A DNA stretch of 64,000 bases, taken from positions 186,001-250,000 of the forward strand of contig MU858072.1 of assembly GCA_033297075.1 (NCBI GenBank), given 5' to 3'. This document shows positions 13,101-25,800 of this stretch, piece by piece (positions within the stretch are counted from its first letter, which is position 1; each line of letters begins with the position of its first letter). The translations under genes were made by a program, and so were the position numbers. The notes under the pieces are model-generated. The model had not been told where the DNA came from. It saw only the letters and a list, made by a program, of their open reading frames with translations, and did not search any database. The DNA comes from Rhypophila decipiens. Taxonomy: Eukaryota > Ascomycota > Sordariomycetes > Sordariales > Naviculisporaceae.

Positions 13101-16100
13101 TATAAGTATAGTTATTGCCTGAGCTTTTCTCTTTCTGTGGGGTGCGAGCTCGGCTCTCTGTGGGCTCGCTCTCAGGGGCACAGGATTAACAACTCCAGGG
13201 TTCGGCGGTAAGAGAAGCGCTGTGAAAGGTCGAGATGCAAGGGGAAAAGATCGGGAATGGGGGTTGCATATACTGCACGTTGGGCCAAGAGCTCCTTTTC
13301 CGCAAAGTCATCGTGAAGAAAGCAACCAGAGTTGCGGATCGCATTAGCATGTCATCAGCGAGACCGAATAAACTCTTGCCATTGCAGGGGACTCGGAATC
13401 AGAGAAAGATCACTGCATTTTTGCTCACTGGTTTTCTTGTTCTTTCCATATTCCATGCTGGACGTAGTTATGCGGGGGCAATCGGCAGCGGCACCAGGAG
13501 GCTCAATTTGCGTGGGTGAGGAATCACGGCTCCCTCTCAGAACATTTTCAAGACTTGAACTCATTGTTCGCCGACCGACGCCGGGACTTGTGGCGATCGC
13601 GGTTCGGCAGTGGAATATGCCTAACGCACAGAAGTCGTCGTCTGCAAGAGGGATATGCTCTTCGTCGACATAACCCGGTAAGATTTACTCGAGAATCACC
13701 GAGGGGTGGGCTGAGGTTAAACCGCCTACCCACCAAAGGCTCATCGAGGTGTCGTATCCATATTCAGCCATGTTATAACCCGTACCTGCCGCCTAATCAG
13801 ATCACCCACAGCGGTGCCGGTCGCCGTCTGTGGTCGTTTTCTACCGAATGCCGGTAGGGCCCAGACCGGCCTGCCCCTGGCAGTATGGTAAGGGTTGTCA
13901 ACACAAGCCTGTCAAAGCTGTCATGAAGGCGATGTGCACATTTGCAGCAAGTTGTGAAATTCGCCGTTACGAGAAGGGTTTATCAATCGGCCGGCGGCCG
14001 ATGTGTCAGCAAGATTGTTACACTGACACGACAGCCGACAGACCGACCTAGGGATGTATGTTACATAAACTGAGCCCCGACGACAACTACCGACCGACGT
14101 CGCCTTGTTTTACTGTTGAACCTGCTCCATAGCACGGGTACCTGCCTTAATGTCTCGTGAATCCCTGAATGAGGACCTCTTTGGCTGTGGTCGTCAAACT
14201 ACAGTACCGTTTTTGCCATCATTCTCAAGTAGATGCCATGGACGAACATCCGAGGTTCACGCCACCATGCCCCCAGGACAGGACACTGCGGCTCTGATAC
14301 CCATCCCGCTCGTTGCCTTTTGATGTGAGTTTGGTTTTCCATAATGCCCTCCAACAACTTGAACTGCATCGTCTTCACACACCACCATTGACAGGGCAAC
14401 GCAATTTACCAGATATCCGATTCATCGTTGCCAGTATAGAGTCTAGACCAAGTGAACCAACCAGCCGATCGATGGATTGCAGTGCTCCAAGTATGTATGC
14501 CCACGGCAGGTTGAGCTTGCCGACAACTATCTGATTCCCCAGTTGAGGCGTCCCTAAGCGCTGGGATCCTCAGATGGGTTACCATCTGTACATACATACA
14601 GTTGGGTGTGTATGTATATTATTCTCCGTACAGTCCAGAATGTTCATCTGCAGGCACCACTCCACCCATACCCAAGGTGTGTCTGTATGTACTTACATGT
14701 ACAGGCGGTACCAGAGCAATAAGACGAACATAACCGCCATGCGGCCTGAAATCCGACCTGCATACCGACCTCATTTTTTCACCTGTCACCCCTTCCAACA
14801 GCCATGTCATGGCGTGTACCTACATTAACAAGCTAAAAGTGAACTGCAAAGCGGTTCTACCCGCATGGCATGACAGCTTTAATAAAGTTTTGGTGCCTAC
14901 CTACCCAAGTATCCATGAGCCGCCCGCCGCTGCTGCACGAACCGGGCCGGCCTTGGGATACATGAAAGGTCTCCGTAACCGATACCGTTTTGTGACTATA
15001 TATAATACATGATACTGAGTATGCTGTAAATAACCTACTAGCTTTGGTGGTACGGACAGGATTCGTTTCGTCTTTTCATAGATTGTTCGTATCCATACTT
15101 GTAACCCCCTATTCCTATCTCAGGGGCTTGCAACATTTAGCTAATGCTCGGTCCGTCACCTCGAAATAAACAAAAATTGCTTCTATTTTCCACTTCAACG
15201 AAAATAAAGGTATAAATTGGGAGACAAAAAAAGATAAATATATCAACGCACCTTTTGTTTTGGTTCAGACGGCAACAAAACTTGGTCGTGAGTCGGGACT
15301 GTATTCAGGGGTAGGGCGTATGAGGCGGAATATTACACTTGTAGTCTTGTCTGCCGTGTCACTGGGCTTTTTTCCCTTCTTGTGAACTAATAAGCAGCAA
15401 AATAGGAAATGCCGCCGGGTATAATACACCCATTTACAAGTGTTGCACGAGATTATCCCAAGATGCCAGGCAAATATAAAGCACGAGGAGGCGTCCTTGT
15501 TTTTGATAATTACCACTTACACCTACGGACTATATATACCGCATTCTCTTAACCGATGCAGCTTTGTGATCTGTGCACGGAATAGCAAATCGGGCCAATC
15601 AAGTCAGAGAGTTGGGCTACCTCGTCAGCCGACGGCCAGCTGCCCCATAGATCTGGTTTTGAGCTTGGCATCGCAGGGGACTGGATTTTGGTGAGAACGC
15701 ACGGATTACAAAGCTGTATCGGTTGAGAGAATGCGGTACACGTAATCAATTCACCAACAACACAAACTCCATTCTTCTTTCGTTTTTCTCCTGATTTTCC
15801 TAATAATTCTTTTAGCCCTGCTAGCAATTTCATATTCCAGTAGACACTCGGCTACTGCGCCGGAAACCCCCATCCGGCATATTCCCAGACTTGATCTGAG
15901 TGCCATGCGGTGCGGCGCAACATCCTGTACGACAGACAACCGAACGAATTTGAAACACCACGCCATCATCTGTATTTTGGAATTGTTGTTGTGCCCAAAA
16001 CTCAAATAAAAAAGGACCGCACGCCGCAATTCATCATCAAGCTAGCTAGACGTACGTCAGCTAGAGTTTCGTGGGCGTTCCTTTTTAGCCCCCCCCCCCC

Positions 16101-19100
16101 GCCCCCCGTCCGGCGGGCGGGCCGGCCGCCTTTTTGCCTTCCTTCCCGTTTGGCCCCCGATGATGGAAGGGAAGGGAAGGGATTGAGACGACTGAGATTC
16201 CCGCCTGCCTGCCTGTCCGTCGATCGATCCCGCTCTGCATATATTTCGGGTCGACTTTTGAGGTTCTGCCCTTGGTTGGGGCCTTGACACGTTGCTACGG
16301 TCACAGGCGCCTCTTGCGCCTCACGGGGATCGTTCGTAATCAGTCACTTTTGATATTTGCCTTGTTACCCAGTGGCACATGGATTTATCTCTATTCTGAA
16401 GGGACGATTTTTCAAGAAAAATAACGCTCTAAGTGCCCTATACCTACCTACAGTAGGCACCGAGGACGGGACCGAGGTTTGACTGGGGGGTCCGGTGCAG
16501 TAAGTCGAAGGTAGACAGACTTTTACAGCAACATATAGAACGAGAGAGAGAAGGTAAGGTACCCATGCTAAAGCCTAAAGGTTTCCATGGGAAAACCCAT
16601 GCTGGAAATGCATCCCAAAACCAGGTACTTTTGCCAATCGAGACGTACGGCCTGTACCTTTGATAGTACAACTATTCAGCTGGCTGGGCTAGCCGCACAC
16701 GTACAGGAGATCATCATCTTGCCTCACTTTCCGCTTCGCTTCTCTGCTATCAGGAAGGTATCTAACCCTCAGTGTGTAGTAGGGCCCTACTTGGCTGCCT
16801 GCCTGGGTATCGAAACTGGCCGGCAAAAGGCAGACAGACAGGTAGTGTAGGTAGGTTGCCTTGGGTCGTTTCAGGGTTCGCTCGTCTCGCCTTGTTGCCT
16901 CGCTATGCAATGCCTAACGTACATACTGTCTGTCTTGCTATGCCATGACGCTTTAATCGCTCGCCTGTGCTGGCTGCGTATTCCAACATGTATCTCGCCT
17001 AGCTTCAACACAGGCATTGAACGTTGAAGATGCAAACATGTGGCGAGAGGCTGCCAGAACTGGCCGGCTAAAGCAAGTTAGGCAAATAGTTGCCAGACAA
17101 ACGAGGCTGGTGACATTGCCTGACAACACCAGCAATATACTCAGAGCACATGGAGGCAAAGATAAAGATATGACTGACATACGGGACCGAAACGCGGCCC
17201 TGAGGCAGACGCCAGCCACAGACCGACCAGACATTCTCGGCCCGCGGGACGGACGGGACGGGCCTTGCTTGTTGGTACTTGGTAGTATTTTGTGAAATGA
17301 ACTTCAAACCTCGCAGAGCAATGATATTGGCGAGTGGACGAATGGATTGCTGAATAAGAAAACGAAACGTTGTTGGTGATGTGTTTCGCCTATATTGTGC
17401 AAGACCTGCCTACATGCCTACATGGCTACATGTCGCTTGTATGATCCAGTGACGATCCAGTCGCGGGCTCCGGGATACTCTTCCCGTGCGGCGTTGGTGA
17501 CGACGATCAGAGATTAGTAGAACCTGTATAGACGGACATCTGGGTAGGTATTTGATCTGGGGTATCACGGCGTCTGTACGGATATCTATGTGTGACGACT
17601 GAAGGGATCTTGGGATGGATGAAAATCTTGGGTAAGTTTATTTCTTCTGGCGCGACCACCCCTGCGCCAACAACGATATCTACATGTACGTCTATAGACT
17701 CACATTTTGTGATCACTTCGGGTCGTTGGCTCTAGGTAGTAGTTATCCAATATGTTCAAACCTTTGGGACGTGCAAGTATCTGGTCCATGGTATATGGAT
17801 GGACATGTGCGCAATATTCGGAATCAGACTACATATGACTGCCCGGGATATTTGTGATGCCAAATAAGGTCAAGTTTGCGAACAGTTTGGGGCTGTATGT
17901 CCATGGTAGGCACTCACTTGGATCACATGATTCCATCACCAACAGGTCGAAGTACGTACGTACTCTGAAATAGACTTGCACGAGGAAACGCTTTGAAGCA
18001 TCTCTACACCTAGACATGGTACTGACGCTGACTGACTGCGGAACGATTCCGAGCATGGTCGACTGAGCTGACAACAACAATATTGAACAGTGATTTACTG
18101 GGGGAAAGAAGGAATCCAGCCGGGGCTGCCCAGAAGAAAGACCAGCTTCTATGTCCATGTAGTTCTGTTTTTATCAAGGTTCTGGTTGAAAGCTGGGTAC
18201 CTACCAAGACAACAACTGAGGCTATAATGTAGACAACATCTGGAACGGGTACTAACTTCTTTCTATCAAGGAATATAGAAACCGTTGAATAAGGTACTTT
18301 AGTAAAGGGTATGTATGTGTAATGTGAGCTAGATCAAGCGCGCGGCTCTCTGCCGAATTCCTTCTACTCTAGCACCGATTGTTCCTTTGCCCTTCTCCCG
18401 CCATTCCTTCTTCATGCCACCGCAGGGTACTATGGTATTCTCCGATCCTTACCATCTTGTTCATGATCTGCATATATCATAACTGTGCTATCTAGCTCCG
18501 ACGCTTTATTAACCCAGGTCAGGTCAGGTCAGGTTCGGTAAGCACACACACACACACAGTTACGGCATTATCAATAAGAAACATACCGGTAAAACAAGCG
18601 AACTCCAAGCATAACAGAGTGTAGCATATCTAACACACCTAGGTAGTCAAGCCGTTACACTAATTCTAGAACGTCGATAATATACCACCGGCAAGTAAGG
18701 TAAGTTCCAAACCAAGGCGAGGAATCAGCAAAAAAAACCAAAAAACAAAGAAACAAGTTCAACTTCTTGGAGACCGATAAACATGCCTGGATCGGGGTGG
18801 CAAAGTTGGCAGCGAATAGAAGCAAAAGAACCCGGGGGGGGTTGTATATCATGCGTGCGTTTCAAGCAAAAAGCTCCGCGCCGCTGTAGGAAACCGAAAT
18901 TTGTGAGCCTTGCACAACATATTTTTGCCATATGTGGTAGGTTTTCGGACCGTCTTTGTGTACTTTATTGTTTCCCATAATCTAGTCGGAATTCCGCCGG
19001 TTTCATCATGATGGTACGTAGGTAGGTAGGTTAACTATGTCAGTAGTACAACGATGCGTTCTTGTGGCACTGAGAAATGGCTGGGCTGCATTATGTTAAA

Positions 19101-20202
19101 CGAGCTACAACAAGGAGAACATGGCAGCATTGTTATGTACGTTCCTTGTGTATTGGCAAGAGGAAACATGCCTTGCACGTACGTTGGTGCCGAGGATGAG
19201 CTTGATCATGTTTGATCATGGACAGACACCCAGCAGCAGAAGAAAACATGTCCACTTAAGTCACAGCCTACCACCAGTAGTTCGTATCCAGCCGGCGACC
19301 TATGATGACAGGTAGATGCTATACGCGGACCCAGGAATGTAAACGGGTTGGTAGAGTGAGGAGTAGTTTCGGTAGTTGTCTCTCGATCCTCGAGTCTTGA
19401 TGGGCAAGACTCGAAGCTGCTGAGATCAAACCGTCATTGATACAACTGGCAAGGCCAGCAGCGCAGACGGTACAACCATGATCCAAAGTCCAAGATGCCT
19501 GGAATTATTCAACCCAAGTATCCGAACCATTTCCTCCCAGTGCTCGTTGTGAGTGATCAGCGCTCCTCGCCCGGGTTAACGAATGAAATATCAAAGACCA
19601 AGAGCATAAGAGTTCAAATATCTCATTCATCGTGTGACACACATGTCATAGTCCAGGTAAATGACAAAATAGAAAGTCAGACTCCATGAAACCCCATGCA
19701 GATTGACGCCTTTTAATTTCCTTTCCTTTTTGGCGCCGTCCGTTTTTCTCAACCAGCTAAATATGTGATCTGGTATGGTTCTTCCACTCCGCAAAGGCTC
19801 TTCGTGACACTGGCAGCCAAGCTCTCCTCACGGTGATAGCCCACACCCATAGCCCGTCTATGTACCTCGTGTTGTAAGAGCGTGGGAGCAGACCGATGTG
19901 ATCTTCTCCATCTATGTGCTGACAAACTCATTCCAATCTGTCCTTATTCCATCCCCGTAAGATTTGTCGAAGGGTATAGAGGCTAACCTAGCCCGCGTTA
20001 CTTGGCTCGGTCTTTGGAAAATCCCAAGTTTCGTCGTCGACCTGAGGCAAGATGTCTGTCTCGCAAGGGATGTGTTGAACCGCACCGAAACCAGCTCACA
20101 CGAACTCGATGTATTTCATAATCGACCTTGCTTTTGCGTGGAGTTTGCGGGCCCGGCTTGCCCCTATACCAAAACGACCTGTTGATGTCAAATAATATGC
20201 AA
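7180..20202. other. 13-kb stretch without a recognisable gene
   Basis: No frame on either strand shows a known domain or convincing exon structure; the longest frames (about 160 codons) look like chance. The part next to 7180 is probably promoter and 5' UTR of the CENP-B-type regulator. Visible items are an AT-rich patch at 13020-13120, a C-run and GC-rich block at 16089-16131, a near palindrome at 16042-16064, AGGTC repeats at 18515-18534, a CA run near 18546-18558, and scattered GTAG/CTAC and TGCC microrepeats. A non-coding RNA or a lineage-specific small gene cannot be excluded. Confidence 0.5.
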
Positions 20203-21699
20203 TCATCGTTTGACAATAGTAACTGTAGAGGGCTGGTTAGTAACTTCATCCCATGCGCAACTACTAAACCCGGAGGAGGAATGTAGTGATAAACATACCG
20301 ATATCCTCATCAGCAAGCTCATGCGTCAACCCAACACGCTGCGGCTGGTGCTTGACGCTCTTGCCATAAACAATAGCCACCCTAAACTGTTCAACAATAG
20401 TCTTGTGAATGGCATTGCAAAAGTCCTCGACCGTGCACCTATTCGACCGCAGCACAACAGGCGACGAATAATCAGGCAGCTTGCCCTTGGGCTTGGTGTA
20501 CACCCGCACAAGGTTCAGCTTGTCCCACATGACCTCCATCAACTCGTCGATATTCCACCCGTGCTCCGAGCTGATAGGCACGGCGTTCGGAATCCGATAC
20601 AGCAGATCGAGCTCCTCAATGCTGATCGCGTCAATCTTGTTGAGCACGTACACCACGGGGATGTAACTGCGGCTCTTGGCCTCCAAGATATCAATCAGGT
20701 CGTCGATGGTGGCGTCGCAGCGGATGGCGATATCCGCAGAGCTGATCTTGTACTCGCTCATGACGGCCCTGATCTCGTCGTTGTCAATGTGTGTGAGAGG
20801 GACGGTGCTGCTGATGTTGAGACCGCCCTTGTCCTTCTTCTTGAACGTGATGTTGGGCGGTTGCTTGTTGATGCGGATTCCAAATCCTTCCAGTTCGGCC
20901 TCGATAACACGCTTGTCTGTCAGGGGCTTGTTGACGTCCAGCACGATGAAGATGAGATGGCATGTCTTGGCCACGGCAATGACCTGGCGACCACGACCGC
21001 GGCCATCTTTGGCTCCTTCGATGATACCGGGTAAATCGATGATTTGCAAAGGAGCACCTGATAAGCGTCAGCATATATCCCCCTATCGCACTTCGCCCAG
21101 TTGTAAGGTCCGAAACCCACCGTTATAAGTGACCTGGCCCGGCACACTCGTCAAAGTCGTGAACTCGTATGCCGCCGCTTCCGAGTGCTGTCCCGTGAGT
21201 TTGCTCATGAGGGTACTCTTGCCCACCGAGGGGAAGCCAATGAAACCAACGCTGGCGACACCCGTCCTCGCGACGTCGAAGCCTGCACCTGCACCGCCTC
21301 CTCCGCCCGACGGGGTCAAGAGCTCGCGCTTGAGCTTGGCGAGTTTGGCTTTGAGTTGACCGAGATGGTAGGATGTGGCCTTGTTTTTCTGGGTACGAGC
21401 CATCTGTATTTGTACAAAACGGTAGTGTGTTAGTTGTATGTCCTCGACCGGATCGATGTAGGTATGCGCGCAGTTCGTCATCGGCCCTTGTCTCTTTCTT
21501 CGGGTCGTCTGCCTGTCCATTGCGCCCATATCTCCTGGAATAGAAAGCGACTTACTTCGAGCTCGACCTCTTTGATCTGTGAATCACATAAACCATGTTA
21601 GCATTCCATTCTTCTATCGGTTTCCTCTCGGCCCCTCCTCGATCTTGTTGCTGGCCATCGTCCAAGCGAGAGACGCACCTTTTCCACCGTGGTCGACAT
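20203..21699 (-). CDS. RBG1: Developmentally regulated GTP-binding protein 1 (DRG1/Rbg1)
   Basis: Five exons: 21699-21679, 21576-21556, 21403-21121, 21057-20299 and 20222-20203. Introns are 102, 152, 63 and 76 bp. The product has 367 residues, the same as human DRG1. Exons 1 and 2 encode MSTTVEK and IKEVELE, completing the N-terminal helix before [16 protein letters not shown] motifs are visible: GFPSVGKST (G1), DLPG then GAKDGRGRG (G3), NKID (G4). The C-terminal TGS domain ([20 protein letters not shown]) ends in [17 protein letters not shown]. Known for the family: a cytosolic translation-factor-class GTPase binding ribosomes through a DFRP1/Tma46 partner and relieving stalled elongation. 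Motif recovery at all four junctions makes the model very secure. Confidence 0.96.
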
Positions 21700-22857
21700 C
21701 TTGACTTGAGCTTCTGGCTACGTAATCAGCTATGTTAAGTTTTTGGAATTTTCGAGTTGGCCTAGACGCAAGAGTGTGCTGCGTGTACCTGACTGACGAC
21801 GGCGAGAATGACAAAAAGTGTCTTGATGGTGGTTTGGTTGATGATCGAATCGAAGCTGGGGAATTTTGATGGTGGGGCAAAATCTAGGGTGGGGGAGAGG
21901 GCATGCCGCCAAGGTTTCGAATCCTGAGTGGCAGAAGGTGCAGTGGCGCTGTGCCCAGAGGAGGAGGCAAAACCGTTCCTCATTTCGGATATTCAGGAGC
22001 CCACAGCGTTCCGATAATGTACTGACACATGTGCTGAACCATTTAATATACAGTATATCACCTTCACAAATGTATGATAGCTGAGACAACCTGACGATAT
22101 ATCGCACTTCTGGTTATATCTCAACGACAAGACGCTGCGAGAGTTATTCGTTTGACCCGCCGGTCCCCGTTCCATTTGTGTTATATACTTTACTTTAAAC
22201 CTCGTACCTATACATATACATCTGTAACTTTACCAACTGCCCGAACATCACTTTGTTCGCCGAGTATGGTCTTGTCTTGATGAGTTGCCTCCCACAGATA
22301 CTCCATTCAATATTTCATCCCATGACATGAAAAAAAGGTCGTCTGACAAAGGAAAATGAACAGAGATGAGGTGAGTGAAATACATGGCGAGAGGTTTTCT
22401 TGCCAGGATCTCGCCTCTCTCCGAAGAATCCCGCCTTGTATACCGTTGTTTTGGAAACCTTCCCGTATAGTCCGTTCCCTCAGGTGTGGTTTCTGCAACC
22501 TCCATCTTGCCCGGCAAGCCATGCCGACCCTTTGTAACAAATAGACAAAACCCTACACCGGGGCATGATCGAATAAATCGCTGCTAGTCTTAAGAATTGA
22601 GAGGCAGGAGAACAGACGCGGTTGCTGCTCGCCGTCATGTAGGCAAATCGCATGGGGTATCCTTCCGGTGACAGAAATAAAAAAGCGAAACTTGATGAAA
22701 GAAGAGAAAGGATGGTGAGTGGCGTTGATACGCGCAAACATCCATCTATTCGACCATCCAAAAAAGCAACCAAGCCAATAAAAACAAAACCATAACTCAG
22801 ATCCATGGCGTGGGCATGTAATCAGAGACTCATCGCTCATAAAGTGACGGACCAAAT
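21700..22857. other. Intergenic: DRG1 promoter and Hos4-like 3' UTR
   Basis: About 1.16 kb between the DRG1 start and the stop of the Hos4-like gene, both on the minus strand. The half near 21700-22100 should hold the DRG1 promoter. The AT-richer half near 22150-22850 should hold the Hos4-like 3' UTR. No gene seen. Confidence 0.5.
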
Positions 22858-25800
22858 CTAGTGCGCCGACTGGCCATCGCCATTGACGATGCCATGGTCG
22901 CCATTCACAAGCGTGCGAGCCTGGGCCGGTCCGATTTCCGAGTTTGGAGATATTGGGTGGCTATCGTGGCTTTGCCTATGGCTGGTCCCGTTCGTCTGCG
23001 CTGGCGCAGGGCTTTGGTCAGATGGAAGGCCATTGATGCGCGAGGAGGTGCTGACGGGCGATGACGAGTGCACGCCGTTGGGTAGGAGAGGTGAGCTGGT
23101 GGCTGTTGTTGGCTCGCCAATCCCCTGCTCCTTGCAGATTCTGGTATAATCCGGATCATCTGGCAGAACCTCAACCAGACCACGGCGCGGCACTCGCTTC
23201 TCAGGGAACGGCGATCGGCTCACTGCACAAAGACCTGGTTTGCGCTCCGCGACCAGTTTGCCGTTGATGAACTGCTTGTTACTTGGTGCAAATCCATGAT
23301 ACCGATCAGCATCTGGATCACTCTTCCACTTTTGGGTAGCGGTCCATTTGAGCTGTGTCTCGCTCTCTGGGAGTTCGCGGTACGACATTGTGAGTTTGAC
23401 GTCACGAAGATGTTGTATCGTCGGGACGATATACATAAAATCAGATGCCTGCGTTGCAAATTGTTAGTGCCCGTTTCCAACAAGAATGGCACAAGAGTTC
23501 TGCTTACCTTGACAAAGAACATGTCCATCGTCGAGAATTTCTCCCAAGCCTCTCCTCGGAGCTTTTCAGTGGCGCGGTAGCTCATGCGCTCGGGACTGTC
23601 TTCGCCATAGTAGCCTTGGATTTGCTTTCCAAGCTCATACAGGCTCGGTGATGTCAGAGCATACCGGTCTGCCTCGAGCCTCCAAATGGTCCGTTTCGCA
23701 ATCAGAGAGACGGGAATGCGGTTCCATCCCGTGTACCGGGAGAGTTCCAGGTCCTTCTCGCCAAGAAGGAGGGCGACCTGAGTATTGAGCAGCCATTGTT
23801 CCCTGCCATCAGGGGTGCCCGTGGCCTCGGGCCGAATGCAGTCGTATCGGACGCCTTGCATCAGGCTGAACTTCTCGGCAACGACAGGCGATTTGGGATC
23901 GGCCGAGCTTTCAAGCCAACGAAGGAGCGGAGGTAACTTGGCAACACGGATGCGCTCTTGCTCGAGGCGGATCCGGCGCTGCTCAGCCTCCCTCGCGGCC
24001 CGTCGACGCTCCATCTCTTCACGATGCAGACGCTCTTTCCGTTCCCGTTCCAACCGCTCTTCTTCTTCGCGCTTACGGCGCAGTTCTTCGGCGGCTTCAC
24101 GCTCCAGTTGCTCCTTGCGGAGACGCTCTTCCTCTTCCAGCCGTTTTCGCTCTTCTTCTGCCTCTCGTCGTTTGCGTTCCTCCTCCTCTCTCTTTCTCTC
24201 CTCCTCTTTACGCTTCTTCTCTTCCTCCTTGCGTTTCTTCTCTTCCTCTTCGGCACGCCGTCTGTCCTCTTCTTCTTTCCTCTTCCGCTCCTCAAGTTCT
24301 CGCTTCTTCCGCTCTTCTTCCTCTATTCGCTTCCTCTCTTCCTCCTCCTTCCGCTTCCTCTCCTCCTCTTCTCGTCGACGGGCGGCTTCAGCCTCGGCCT
24401 TGCGCTTGGCTTCGTCTTCGAGGCGAATCCGCTCCTTCTCCTTCTTCTCTTCGTCCTCCTTTCGTTTCTGTTCTTCTTCCTTCCTCTTCTGCTCCCGAGC
24501 TTCTGCTTCTAGTTCAGCTTGCTTCTTCCGTTCTTCGTCGGCTTTCTTCTTGCGTTCCTCCTCGGCTTTCTTCTTCCGTTCTTCCTGAGCACGCTGCTTT
24601 TCAAGGAGCGCCCGAGCTTCGCTGTCATCCTTTTGAGGCTGGTCAGCATCCATCATCTCAACATCGGGCTCCTCAGATTTGACATGGATGCTGTTTTCTG
24701 AAGAAAGGGTTTTGCCAGATTCTCGCCGGCCGTGCTCGGCTGGGGCCTCCAGTTTTCTTGGCTTGGGCGTCGGCTTCCTGTCGCCGTCGTCCCGGCTCTT
24801 GGAGCGTACTCGGTCACCAGGCGTAGTTGCCTTTAGACGCCGGTCGTCCGCAGAGCCAGGTTTTAGTCGCCTCTCCTTGGCAGCGTCGACATCCAATCTC
24901 CTGCGCTTGACGGGGCCTTCGGTTCCGTCCTTGTCGCCCGATGGGTTGTGTGGCGGAGTTTCACTGGCTCGGTGTCGTTTGCTGGAGCTTTCCCCTGATA
25001 CCGAGAGCCGATCGCGAGATTCATCCCTCTTCAGAGCCTTTGTCCGATCGTGATACTTTTCCGATTTTTGGCCCTTTTCCGGTTCTTCCCGAGGGCTGGA
25101 AGGCTCTTTTAGTGAAGAGGCGTTGGAGGTCATGCTGGCCCTGCGGTGTTTATCGCGTTCTCCTTTGAGTTCACGACCGGAAATTAATTTCCGCCGAGGC
25201 TTGACAGTCTCCCCTTCTGATGATGCAGCGGCATGGTCGTCTGCACGCTTAGCTTTTGATGTGGGTTTTTCGGCAGGTGAGGCTTCGCGATCGGATATCG
25301 CAATCGTTGGGATTCGGTCCTCCTTCTTGGGGCGACCGGGTCCACGCCTGGGAGATAATTGGTCGTCTGCGTGGGCCGTAACCAAGTTCAGGCCTTTTTT
25401 CTCTTTGGGACTCGAGGTTACTTTTGGCGATGTGGGCTTCTTGTTTTCCCGTGCTGGACTCGAAGCTTTCCGTTTGTGGGACTTGGTGGACGCCTCTTCT
25501 TTTGTCTCGGCCCGACTTCGCCGAGCATCTCGATCCTGTTCTCGCCTGTTGGGGGACTTGCTCTTGGGATTATCTTTGTGGGTCTTCTTGTATTCATCGT
25601 AGGCATTCTTGAGCATGTCCTCCTCTTCCATCCAGTTCGGCCCCTTGCGGCGTTTTGCGATCTCATAATATGTCTCACCCTTGTACTTCCGAGTCGGATC
25701 GAAGGTGGTCTGATCTAGCAAGAGTTTTACGACTTTGATGTTCTCCTGACCAATGGCAGCCAACATGGGGGTCGAGTGGTCGTTGTTAGCGATCGGGGCG

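Noticed and set aside
20210..21034. 274-codon plus-strand frame over the DRG1 gene
   Set aside because: Antisense to a five-exon GTPase whose motifs are fully accounted for.
22480..22806. 108-codon hydrophobic minus-strand frame
   Set aside because: Lies in the Hos4-like 3' UTR interval with no homology.
23785..24588. Ser/Arg-rich 267-codon frame on the plus strand
   Set aside because: It is the antisense shadow of the Glu/Lys/Arg-rich helix of the Hos4-like gene.
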